Shown: piece after piece, positions 56,168 through 64,000 of the stretch
Numbering within the stretch: position 1 is the first letter of the stretch
Layout of the letters: every line of letters begins with the position of its first letter
Assembly: GCF_000244895.1 (NCBI RefSeq)
Contig: NZ_CM001441.1
Location: forward strand, 4,740,198 to 4,804,197
From: Desulfosporosinus youngiae DSM 17734
GTDB lineage: Bacteria; Bacillota; Desulfitobacteriia; Desulfitobacteriales; Desulfitobacteriaceae
Direction: 5' to 3'
Length of the DNA stretch: 64,000 nt
Program-made: the position numbers and the translations under genes
The notes under the pieces: model-generated
What the model was told of the DNA's origin: nothing
Databases searched by the model: none
Seen by the model: the letters and a program-made list of their open reading frames with translations, nothing else

Positions 56168-57541
56168 TTATTGAATGGGTTCCCTATAATGCCTACGCAC
56201 TAACTCCTTAAACAATTCCCCTCTTTGCTCATAATTCTTAAACATATCCCAACTTGTACAAGCAGGGGATAATAAAACCACATCTCCAGGCATCGCTTCA
56301 GAGATTGCTTTCTCTACCCCTTCCTCGAAGGTTGTGACCTTAATAATCCTCTGAACTCCTTCATCCTGGGCAGCCTGCGCCATTTCTTCAGCCGCTTGCC
56401 CCACTAAGACCAAGCTCTTAACCTTTTCTTGGGCAACTTTCATGAATTCGTGGAAATCCAACCCTTTATTCTTACCTCCGGCAAGCAAAACCAGGGGTTC
56501 ATCGAAGGCTAATAAAGCTTTAGTCGCTGCATCTGTGTTAGTCCCTTTGGAATCATTGATGAAAAGAATCCCGTTATATAAGCCCACAACTTCCTGACGG
56601 TGTTCTACTCCTTTAAACTGAGCCAGTGCTTCAGATATCTCCGTCCAGGAAAGACCAAATGCTCTCGCCGCGGCAGCCGCTGCCATAACATTTTCCAGAT
56701 TATGTGATCCCCGTAATTGGAGGTCCTTCCGGGAGATGATTGGAATCATCGTCCTCTTTTCCTTCTCAGCATAGACGATCTGGTCGTGCCAAAGACTGAT
56801 CCCATCCTGCAAAAAGGTCGTCGGACTGAAATAGATCACCCGGCTTTTCAATTCTGATCCCAAGTTACGTACTAAAGGGTCATCCCAATTTAAGATCGCT
56901 AAATCCGTTGCAGCTTGATTTTTAAAAATTTGAGCTTTGGCCTCCAGGTATTTTTCTAAAGTGCCATGACGGTCTAAATGATCCGGTGTGAGGTTGAGCA
57001 AAACTCCAATATGGACACGAAGCTTATCCACAAATTCCAGCTGAAAACTAGAAAGCTCGGCAACAACAATACTGTTGTTTTCCAAGCCATGCGTTTGGCT
57101 GCTTAAAGCGACTCCGATATTTCCGGCGACAACGGTCGGTCTGCCCGTGAGCTTAGCCAACTCACCGATTAACGTGGTGGTGGTTGTTTTTCCATTTGTA
57201 CCGGTTACCCCAACACAAAGCGCAGGGCAATCGTGCATAGCCAACTCCACTTCGCTCCACACGGTCACATTCCGGGAAATTCCCTCCCGGACCAAAGAAA
57301 GCTTAGGAGAAACCCCTGGAGACAAAATAATCAGCTCCGGATTAATCCCGGAAAATTCCGGAACCTCATCCAAAAGCAAATGTTCAGAATTAAGCCCTAG
57401 CTTCTCTACACCTTCAAGCTTCTCAAGCGGCTGACTATCTGTCAGAAAAACCTCAGCCCCCAAACCCTTAAGCTTCCGTACTGCCGCCTGGCCGCTTAAA
57501 CCTGCACCAATCACCAGAACGCGTTTGTCCAACCATTCCAC
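56168..57541 (-). CDS. murD: UDP-MurNAc-L-alanine:D-glutamate ligase
   Basis: Adds D-Glu in the cytoplasmic stage. The N-terminal Rossmann motif is VLVIGAGLSGQAAVRKL, the P-loop GVTGTNGKTTTTTLIGEL, and the central HNLENVMAAAAAARAFGLSW. The D-Glu/C-terminal region has INDSKGTNTDAATKAL and LLSPACTSWDMFKNYEQRGELF. 457 residues. Start GTG with GGAGG eight bases upstream. Its central-domain helix pattern is a useful comparison for the P-loop-less MurC-like protein nearby. Confidence 0.97.
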   Translation of the reverse strand: MEWLDKRVLVIGAGLSGQAAVRKLKGLGAEVFLTDSQPLEKLEGVEKLGLNSEHLLLDEVPEFSGINPELIILSPGVSPKLSLVREGISRNVTVWSEVELAMHDCPALCVGVTGTNGKTTTTTLIGELAKLTGRPTVVAGNIGVALSSQTHGLENNSIVVAELSSFQLEFVDKLRVHIGVLLNLTPDHLDRHGTLEKYLEAKAQIFKNQAATDLAILNWDDPLVRNLGSELKSRVIYFSPTTFLQDGISLWHDQIVYAEKEKRTMIPIISRKDLQLRGSHNLENVMAAAAAARAFGLSWTEISEALAQFKGVEHRQEVVGLYNGILFINDSKGTNTDAATKALLAFDEPLVLLAGGKNKGLDFHEFMKVAQEKVKSLVLVGQAAEEMAQAAQDEGVQRIIKVTTFEEGVEKAISEAMPGDVVLLSPACTSWDMFKNYEQRGELFKELVRRHYREPIQ

Positions 57542-57588
57542 GTCAAAATCCTCCGTTTCTGAGTCGTATCTTGTCTGTTCTGCAAACG

Positions 57589-57936
57589 TTACTTTTGCAA
57601 ATTCAATTCGAATCGTTCAAAATATCCAACTAACTCTCCATTCTCGTTTCTTACCGGTACGATATAAATCCTTTCGTTTCTGGGGCTAACCTTGAGAAAG
57701 ACTTCATTAGCGTGGTTTTTGAGGTTTTCCACAGTCGACTTTATCATTTCCACTGATTTGGGATTCTGATGACAAGCAAAAATGGATTTTCCAATCAAAT
57801 TACGATAACCACGCTCTTGATAATAATGATATTCTGCCCTTTTGTTAAGGTATCTAATAACATGGTCGCAATCGACAAATACAATAGGGTAGGGGTATGA
57901 ATCTAAAATATATGACAGCATTTTTTCTTTATCCAC
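57589..57936 (-). CDS. Stand-alone PAS-domain protein inside the dcw cluster
   Basis: 115-residue single-domain protein with PAS features: YPYPIVFVDCDHVIRYLNKRAEYHYYQ, IGKSIFACHQNPKS, and a final beta hairpin VPVRNENGELVGYFERFEL. The pattern resembles PAS domains of DUF438-type proteins. No output domain is present. Start GTG seven bases after GGAGG. It lies between mraY and murD, in the same direction with short gaps, so it is likely cotranscribed with cell-wall genes. Ligand and partner unknown. Confidence 0.85.
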   Translation of the reverse strand: MDKEKMLSYILDSYPYPIVFVDCDHVIRYLNKRAEYHYYQERGYRNLIGKSIFACHQNPKSVEMIKSTVENLKNHANEVFLKVSPRNERIYIVPVRNENGELVGYFERFELNLQK

Positions 57937-57952
57937 AAATATTCCTCCTTCT

Positions 57953-58954
57953 CTACCCCAGCGTCGGCATATACCCCATAATCCCCAGGACTGCGCAGAT
58001 CACAGCAACAGACCAGAATACTATGACAACTTTCCACTCACTCCAGCCCGCGAGCTCAAAGTGGTGATGAAGCGGGCTCATACGAAAAACGCGCTTGCCT
58101 GTTGTTTGGAACGAAATTACCTGAATGATCACGGAGAGAGCCTCGGCTGCAAAGAGTCCGCCAATCACGATAAACACAAATTCGCTCTTGGTTAGTACGG
58201 CTAAACTTGCTAATGCCCCCCCTAAGGCCAAAGACCCCGTATCTCCCATAAAGATACGTGCAGGGTAGGTATTAAAGCGCAAAAAGCCTAAACTCCCCCC
58301 CACCAAAGCTGCTGCGAAAACTGCCATATCTGTCTCATGCGCTAGTACTGCAACTCCGTGGATGGCCGCCAAAAGAGCAATCACCACGTAGGCGGCTCCA
58401 GCAAACATGGTACTTCCCGCTGCTAAGCCGTCCAACCCATCCGTGAGATTAACGGCGTTGGTCATTAACACAATAACGAGAGAAATCAAAACGTAGTAAA
58501 ACCAGCCTAATTCAAAGTGTATGGAAGTGAAGGGAATCGCTAAATCTGTTCCCCGTCCCAACCAACGGACTGATACCCACATTAGGATAAAGGCCAAACC
58601 AAACTGACCTATCAGTTTTTGGTAGGCCCGGAGTCCAAGAGAGCGATGCATTACAACTTTAATAAAATCATCCACAAACCCGATCAATCCATAGCCAAGG
58701 GTGATACCCACCAAGGTCACCATTTCCAAAGAAGTCGGTTGTTCCGCCATAACCAAAGAACTGACAATAATGCCTACGAGAAAAATTATTCCACCCATCG
58801 TAGGGGTTCCAGCCTTTTTAAGGTGTCTTTTGGGGCCATCATCGCGCACATTTTGTCCGAACTTAAGAATTCTTAAGACCGGTATCAAAAAAGGGCCCAG
58901 GACCAACGTGATAATAAGGGCTAATCCTGCCGCCATGACCAAACGCTCAGACAT
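57953..58954 (-). CDS. mraY: Phospho-MurNAc-pentapeptide transferase
   Basis: Integral membrane enzyme forming lipid I on undecaprenyl phosphate. 333 residues with about ten membrane segments. Conserved catalytic parts are [36 protein letters not shown], and [12 protein letters not shown]. The C-terminal [15 protein letters not shown], where the three histidines lie, is also present. AAAGGATGG precedes the ATG. Between murF and the PAS gene. Confidence 0.97.
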   Translation of the reverse strand: MSERLVMAAGLALIITLVLGPFLIPVLRILKFGQNVRDDGPKRHLKKAGTPTMGGIIFLVGIIVSSLVMAEQPTSLEMVTLVGITLGYGLIGFVDDFIKVVMHRSLGLRAYQKLIGQFGLAFILMWVSVRWLGRGTDLAIPFTSIHFELGWFYYVLISLVIVLMTNAVNLTDGLDGLAAGSTMFAGAAYVVIALLAAIHGVAVLAHETDMAVFAAALVGGSLGFLRFNTYPARIFMGDTGSLALGGALASLAVLTKSEFVFIVIGGLFAAEALSVIIQVISFQTTGKRVFRMSPLHHHFELAGWSEWKVVIVFWSVAVICAVLGIMGYMPTLG

Positions 58955-58967
58955 GTCATTCCATCCT

Positions 58968-60404
58968 TTACTCTGATCTTTCCAGTTTTGCAGTTATCTC
59001 TTCCATTCGCATTCCCCGCGAACCCTTGATAAGCACCCATGTTCCCGGGCCCAGCCTGGTAAGGAGGCTTAGCGCCTGCTCAACAGCTTCTTCACGTGAG
59101 CACGTTACTCTAATATGATCCCCAGCATAGCCGGCCATCCGTGCCCCTTGGGCGATCTCTTCCGCCAGTTTTCCCACGGTAATTAATTCGCTTATTCCTA
59201 ACTCGGTGAGGGTTCGCCCAACTTCCTGATGCCCTGATTCCGCGGAACTGCCAAGTTCATACATATCTCCTAAAATTGCGAGGGTTTTGTTCCCGGCCGC
59301 CCGCTCTTTGAGAACTCGCAGTGAAGCCTGCATCGAAACCGGATTAGCGTTATACACATCATTAATCAGGATCGTTCCCAGAACCCCTTGCCGGACTTCT
59401 AACCTCATCTTAGACAATTCCAGCTCACTTAGTCCACAGCTTCCCTTATCCAGAGAAACCCCAAACACTGTACCCACTGCCAAAGCAGCCAGAGCATCCA
59501 AGACATTATGCGTGCCCGGCAGCGGCAGATTAGCCGTTGTCTTTTCATCCTTATAAGTTACATCAAAGGCCGTCCCCAGGACTCCCCAAGGCCTGAGGCG
59601 CTCCCCTCTGATATGGGGAGCTGCAAAAGCGCCCTCAAGACCATAAAAGCAAATGGGATGGGGATCGTTGACTGCCTTTTGTACAGAGAACAAATCCTCC
59701 CCATTAATGATCCCTTTACCATCGTCCGGCAGGGCATCAATTAGTTCCCACTTGGCCTGAGCAATTCGTTCCTGGGTGAGAAGCAGCTCTAAATGAGTCG
59801 TACCAATATTAGTGATCACCCCAATATCCGGTTTTGCGATCTCACATAAAGCTTTAATCTCTCCTAAGCCCCGCATACCCATCTCCAGAATTAAAATCTC
59901 GGTTCCCGGCGGAGCATTAAGGATTGTCAAGGGAAGTCCTAATTCGTTGTTATGATTTTGTTTATTGCGATAGACTCGAAAGGATTGGGACAGAACCGCA
60001 TAAATCATATCCTTCGTGGTCGTTTTCCCATTACTCCCAGTGACCCCGACCACCTTGGCCTTTAGTTCCATGCGCCAGCCGGCGGCCAATTCCTGGAGAG
60101 CAGAAACGACAGATTTGACAAGCAAAAGTGCTTTCCCTTCCGGGATAGTTGTTTTATCCGGCAAAACAAGTTCACTTTCCTCCTGAAAGCGAGCTTCATC
60201 CGCAATCACGAGCACTGCTCCATTTTTCCAAGCAGCCTCGATATAATCATGCCCATCCACTTTTTCCCCCGGCAGAGCAAAAAACATTTCTCCACCCTGC
60301 GCGTGACGACTATCTATGATACAGCCTTGAACCTCTGCCTCCGGATTTCCAAACAACGTCCCTTTTGCTACTTGAGCAATCACATCAGCTGTCCAATTGC
60401 GCAT
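58968..60404 (-). CDS. murF: UDP-MurNAc-tripeptide:D-Ala-D-Ala ligase
   Basis: Adds D-Ala-D-Ala to complete the pentapeptide. The P-loop [52 protein letters not shown], and [17 protein letters not shown] are typical for MurF. 478 residues. The start overlaps the murE 3' end by 20 bases, and GAGGGGG is upstream within murE. Confidence 0.96.
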   Translation of the reverse strand: MRNWTADVIAQVAKGTLFGNPEAEVQGCIIDSRHAQGGEMFFALPGEKVDGHDYIEAAWKNGAVLVIADEARFQEESELVLPDKTTIPEGKALLLVKSVVSALQELAAGWRMELKAKVVGVTGSNGKTTTKDMIYAVLSQSFRVYRNKQNHNNELGLPLTILNAPPGTEILILEMGMRGLGEIKALCEIAKPDIGVITNIGTTHLELLLTQERIAQAKWELIDALPDDGKGIINGEDLFSVQKAVNDPHPICFYGLEGAFAAPHIRGERLRPWGVLGTAFDVTYKDEKTTANLPLPGTHNVLDALAALAVGTVFGVSLDKGSCGLSELELSKMRLEVRQGVLGTILINDVYNANPVSMQASLRVLKERAAGNKTLAILGDMYELGSSAESGHQEVGRTLTELGISELITVGKLAEEIAQGARMAGYAGDHIRVTCSREEAVEQALSLLTRLGPGTWVLIKGSRGMRMEEITAKLERSE

Positions 60405-61872
60405 AACCTAGCCCCCTCAATGCTTCGCGCGCTACTTCCCGATCATCAAAGGGATGAACCTCCGTGCCGAAGATCTGATAGGTTTCATGACCTTTACCGG
60501 CGATCAGAATGGTATCTCTCGGCTTCGCAAGCCGGCAAGCACTCCATATGGCTTCTCGTCGGTCTGCTATGGCAACATAATCCACACCTGAAACACCGGT
60601 TAAAATCTCTCTGATGATTTGACCCGGATCCTCTGTACGAGGGTTATCCGATGTCACGAGGAGATAATCACTCCACTGGGCCGCTACCTCCCCCATCAAT
60701 GGCCGCTTCGTCCGGTCCCGGTCTCCTCCGCAGCCGAAGACTGTTAAAAGCCTCCCTTTAGTAAAGTCCCGAGCGGTTCGCACAACATTTTCCAGGCCAT
60801 CGGGCGTATGTGCGTAATCCACAATAACCTGGAAAGGCTGACCAAGCCGAATACTTTCAAAGCGCCCTGGCACACCGGATATTTCCGCTAAAGCTTCCGC
60901 GACAATCTCAGGGCTATATCCCCTTTCAACTCCCCAGGCAAAGGCCGCTAAGGCATTATACACACTGAAAAATCCTGGGGTAGCATACCAAATATCCCGA
61001 ACTGCACCCCGAAAATGAACCTGAAAACGGACTCCCTCTGTCGTGACTTCGACATTCTCTGCGCGGTAATCTGCCGAATTATGAATTCCATAACTTACAA
61101 CGGTCGCGGCCGAAGCCTGCCTTAATTTTTCAAAGGCAGGATCATCCCCATTTAAAATGCTTATCTTAGGCTGTTTGTCACCTTTTAAATCAGCAAATAA
61201 GCGGGATTTGGCGTAAAGATAGTCCTCCATTGTCTTATGATAATCTAAGTGATCTTGTGTCAAATTGGTAAAAATTCCCGCATCAAACTCACATCCTGCC
61301 ACTCTCCCCAGTACTAAGGCGTGAGAAGATACTTCCATGACCGCCAGACTTACTCCTTCGGCGACCATTTCCCCCAGGAGTTTCTGAACATCTATTGCTT
61401 CCGGTGTTGTCCTATCCCCCGGAATCGTTCGCCCATCAATTCGGGATCCCAGGGTTCCTATCAAACCGACCTTCTTGCCATGCTTTATCCCTATTTTCTC
61501 AATAAGATAGGTAATGGTTGTTTTACCATTTGTCCCGGTTACACCTACTAACTCCAGTTGCTCACTGGGATGATCGTAAATATTAGCTGCCAGCGTCCCC
61601 ATAACTTGACGAACATTCGGAACCTTGACTTGAGGAACTTCAAGAGGCAAAAGCCGTTCCACAACTAAGGCCACAGCTCCAGAAGCAACAGCACTAGCTG
61701 CAAAGTCATGACCGTCTACTTTAAAACCTGGCACACAGGCATAGAGATCCCCCGGCTGAACTTGCCGTGAATCCATTGACATCCCACGGACGATGACTTG
61801 ACAATCCCCCGAAGAAGCCTGAACCTCGATCCCACTTATAATCTCTGTGAGTGATTTGTTCGCTGTTGGCAT
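60385..61872 (-). CDS. murE: UDP-MurNAc-dipeptide:meso-diaminopimelate ligase
   Basis: Adds the third peptide residue. The P-loop VTGTNGKTTITYLIEKIG is intact. The selectivity motif reads VTSDNPRTEDP; DNPR is characteristic of diaminopimelate-adding MurE, so the wall should be meso-DAP type. FGCGGDRDRTKRPLMG and the C-terminal AGKGHETYQ are also conserved. 495 residues. It overlaps murF and follows spoVD. Confidence 0.96.
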   Translation of the reverse strand: MPTANKSLTEIISGIEVQASSGDCQVIVRGMSMDSRQVQPGDLYACVPGFKVDGHDFAASAVASGAVALVVERLLPLEVPQVKVPNVRQVMGTLAANIYDHPSEQLELVGVTGTNGKTTITYLIEKIGIKHGKKVGLIGTLGSRIDGRTIPGDRTTPEAIDVQKLLGEMVAEGVSLAVMEVSSHALVLGRVAGCEFDAGIFTNLTQDHLDYHKTMEDYLYAKSRLFADLKGDKQPKISILNGDDPAFEKLRQASAATVVSYGIHNSADYRAENVEVTTEGVRFQVHFRGAVRDIWYATPGFFSVYNALAAFAWGVERGYSPEIVAEALAEISGVPGRFESIRLGQPFQVIVDYAHTPDGLENVVRTARDFTKGRLLTVFGCGGDRDRTKRPLMGEVAAQWSDYLLVTSDNPRTEDPGQIIREILTGVSGVDYVAIADRREAIWSACRLAKPRDTILIAGKGHETYQIFGTEVHPFDDREVAREALRGLGYAQLDS

Positions 61873-61979
61873 TCCTCATCTTTCCTTTCGAACGTTTTTG
61901 AGCACCGTTCAATTATAAATTCATAAACCTAACGTTATTATAGACAAATTAACCCTGCAGCAGACCTCTGATCAACGGA

Positions 61980-64000
61980 TTATTGCCCTAATGGACTGGC
62001 TGAAATCGGTACACGCCCTGTCAGACTACGAATGGCTTCAATATCTTCATCCCCATCTTCCCACCAAGAACCAAGGGTCGGGGTGGAGGCATCCGCGCCA
62101 AGATAGAGGAGAACATTCGATTCGGCTTCTACTTGCACATCCCCATGCGGAATTTGATCCAAAACGATTCCCCCCTTACCTTCTGTCATCGTCTTAAACC
62201 CAGCTTCAGCTAAAATCTTTTGGGCCTCGGCTAAAGGAAGACCCAACACTGAAGGAACGGTAGCCGCCTTTTTAATCGGCGGAAACTCCAGCCCCTGCAT
62301 AGGTTTACTTGGTGTCAAGGGTGCCTTGGGATCCGGCTTAACACCCAGGTATCTCAAGGAATCGAGCATGACGGTCTGCACAATCGGGCATCCCACAACC
62401 CCGCCATAAAACGGAACACCATCGATTACACACAATATGGCGAGACGGGGTTTGTCAGCAGGTGCAAAGGCCACAAAGGAGGCAATATATTCCCCTTGAA
62501 TATACCCGCCATTTTGAACCTTTTGCGCTGTCCCTGTTTTTCCTGCTACACGATAGCCTGGCAGGAACGCCCGGCGTCCCGTGCCATTGGTTACAACCGC
62601 TTCCAAAGCTTCACGTTCTGTTTTTGAAGTATCCTCACTGATAATACGCCTGATTTCTTCTTTTTTAAAGGGGGTAACTACCTTACCGCTAGGTCCAATG
62701 ATTTCCTTTACCAGTTGTGGCTTCAATAACGTCCCGCCATTGGCCACCGCAGAAACCGCCGTTAATAATTGAATAGGGGTGACGTTATTGGTTTGACCGA
62801 TAGACATCGTCGCCAAATCTAAGGCTGTAGCCTTTTTCTTATTCGCCAAAATACCTTTTGCCTCACCGGACATCTCAATTCCTGTCTTCTGACCAAATCC
62901 AAAATCATACAGATACTTATAAAAAGTGTCCATACCGAGACGTTGTCCCATCTCGATAAAACCTGGATTACAGGAGTTTTCGGCCACTTCAGTAAAACTT
63001 TGATCCCCATGCCCTCCTGCTTTCCAGCAGCGTACATTTTTTCCCAATACCGTATAAGCACCTTTATCATAGAAATGCTCATTGAGTTTAATTTTCTTTT
63101 CTTCTAAAGCTGCCGCTAAAGTAATGATCTTAAAGGTAGATCCCGGTTCATATCCATTCTGAATAGCAATATTTCGCCTCGTACTGGGATCCGCTTCTTG
63201 ATATCGATTAGGATCAAAGGTCGGCGCTGAGGCCAAGGCCAGCATTTCTCCGGTGTTAGGATCCATCACCAGAATCGAGGCGTTCTTCGGCACTTGTCCG
63301 TTCATATTAACCCCTTGACCGGTCATCAGCTTTTGCAATTCCCGTTCCGCAAAAGCCTGGATATTCTTATCGATGGTTAATCTTACTGTGTTTCCTTGTT
63401 TAGGAGCTAAGTACTGATGTTCTGCCTGAGGCAAAGGAATCCCATTGGCCCCGAATTCTTGAAGGATACTTCCCGGAATCCCTTTTAGCTCAGATTCCCT
63501 GGTCAACTCTATTCCTTCAAGACCTTGATTGTCAATTCCTGAATACCCGATAATATGGGCAGCCAGGGAGCCATTGGGATAATATCGCTGACTATCCTCC
63601 GTAGTTCCTATTCCAGGCAGCGCTAACGCCCGTACCTGAGCAGCTACCTCCGGGCTAACCCGCTTTTGGACATATTCTAAAGCAGATCGTTTCGTAATAC
63701 GCGCTTCAATCTCACCAGCAGGTTTTCCAAGCAACGAGGAAAGAGTTGCCGCCATCTCTTTGGCCCGACCGGACTGCCGAACCTCCGCCGGAATCGCATA
63801 CACTGTTTCAGTACTTACACTCATCGCTAAGATATTTCCTTCGCGATCTTCGATATTTCCGCGTTTAGGCGCTACAGGAACCCCTCGAAAATGTGAATCA
63901 TCCGCCTTTTTTCGCAAATCCGCTCCTTGACTAAGTTGAACGAAGCCTAAGCGGATAATTAAGACGACCAAGAAGGCACTAACACACAAAAAAAGAAAAG
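61980..64000 (-). CDS. spoVD: SpoVD-type penicillin-binding protein (transpeptidase with C-terminal PASTA), 5' end outside the window
   Basis: Class B transpeptidase. The frame stays open to the right edge, so the very N-terminus is missing; the visible part starts in the membrane anchor (FLVVLIIRLGFVQL). It has a dimerisation domain (NIEDREGNILAMSV), the active-site STFK in YEPGSTFKIITLA, SCN in AENSCNPGFIEMG, and KTGTAQK. A C-terminal PASTA repeat (VPSVLGLPLAEAQKILAEAGF) is present. The PASTA domain and the position before murE point to SpoVD or an FtsI/SpoVD dual role. At least 670 residues. Confidence 0.94.
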   Translation of the reverse strand, partial: FLFLCVSAFLVVLIIRLGFVQLSQGADLRKKADDSHFRGVPVAPKRGNIEDREGNILAMSVSTETVYAIPAEVRQSGRAKEMAATLSSLLGKPAGEIEARITKRSALEYVQKRVSPEVAAQVRALALPGIGTTEDSQRYYPNGSLAAHIIGYSGIDNQGLEGIELTRESELKGIPGSILQEFGANGIPLPQAEHQYLAPKQGNTVRLTIDKNIQAFAERELQKLMTGQGVNMNGQVPKNASILVMDPNTGEMLALASAPTFDPNRYQEADPSTRRNIAIQNGYEPGSTFKIITLAAALEEKKIKLNEHFYDKGAYTVLGKNVRCWKAGGHGDQSFTEVAENSCNPGFIEMGQRLGMDTFYKYLYDFGFGQKTGIEMSGEAKGILANKKKATALDLATMSIGQTNNVTPIQLLTAVSAVANGGTLLKPQLVKEIIGPSGKVVTPFKKEEIRRIISEDTSKTEREALEAVVTNGTGRRAFLPGYRVAGKTGTAQKVQNGGYIQGEYIASFVAFAPADKPRLAILCVIDGVPFYGGVVGCPIVQTVMLDSLRYLGVKPDPKAPLTPSKPMQGLEFPPIKKAATVPSVLGLPLAEAQKILAEAGFKTMTEGKGGIVLDQIPHGDVQVEAESNVLLYLGADASTPTLGSWWEDGDEDIEAIRSLTGRVPISASPLGQ

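Overview
This window reads as a chromosomal segment of an anaerobic, endospore-forming, low-to-mid GC Firmicute. The likeliest home is Clostridia, family Peptococcaceae/Desulfitobacteriaceae (Desulfosporosinus or Desulfitobacterium type); this is inferred from gene content and order, without a search. Supporting signs are sigE, sigG, spoIIGA, spoVD, a YteA-type and a YmxH-type sporulation gene, a meso-diaminopimelate-type MurE, PyrR attenuators, a T-box, a tandem glycine riboswitch and a DMSO-reductase-type molybdoenzyme operon. Only one gene, rqcH, is on the plus strand; everything else is on the minus strand, so transcription runs from high to low coordinates. No tRNA, rRNA, CRISPR array, insertion sequence or prophage was seen.

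Layout from right to left (direction of transcription). 64000-49474 is the division/cell-wall (dcw) cluster: spoVD, murE, murF, mraY, a small PAS protein, murD, ftsW, murG, a MurC-like gene without a P-loop, murB, murA, ftsQ, sbp. After a 481-bp gap come ftsZ and a small coiled-coil gene. 47028-44554 is spoIIGA-sigE-sigG. 44259-36396 is the ylm/sepF neighbourhood: ymxH, pgeF, a two-component pair, an HlyD-like protein, yggS, sepF, yggT, ylmH, divIVA and an unknown gene. ileS follows behind a T-box, then gcvT-gcvH-gcvPA-gcvPB behind a tandem glycine riboswitch. Next are comB, pduL, a DUF5665 gene, a yteA-type gene, lspA and rluD. The pyrimidine operon pyrR-pyrB-pyrC-carA-carB-pyrK-pyrD-pyrF-pyrE has two PyrR attenuators. 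After it lie an alkaline-phosphatase-superfamily gene, a DUF1287 gene and the torD-like/dmsA/dmsB/dmsC operon. This converges through a bidirectional terminator with rqcH. At the left edge is a SERCA-type calcium ATPase.

The most notable non-standard signals are two. First, the murC position between murG and murB holds an intact 290-residue ORF that aligns by eye with the first two domains of MurC but lacks the ATP-binding P-loop: a candidate Mur-ligase pseudoenzyme. Second, a degenerate 7-bp repeat family (consensus CGAnnTT / AAnnTCG) sits directly on the stop codon of at least seven genes, always in the same orientation relative to that gene. In three gaps it forms long palindromic elements, and in two genes it contributes to or abuts coding sequence. 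Other points are an inverted-repeat element between the ileS T-box terminator and the ileS start, a probable AUU start codon for yggT, and the absence of ftsA between ftsQ and ftsZ.
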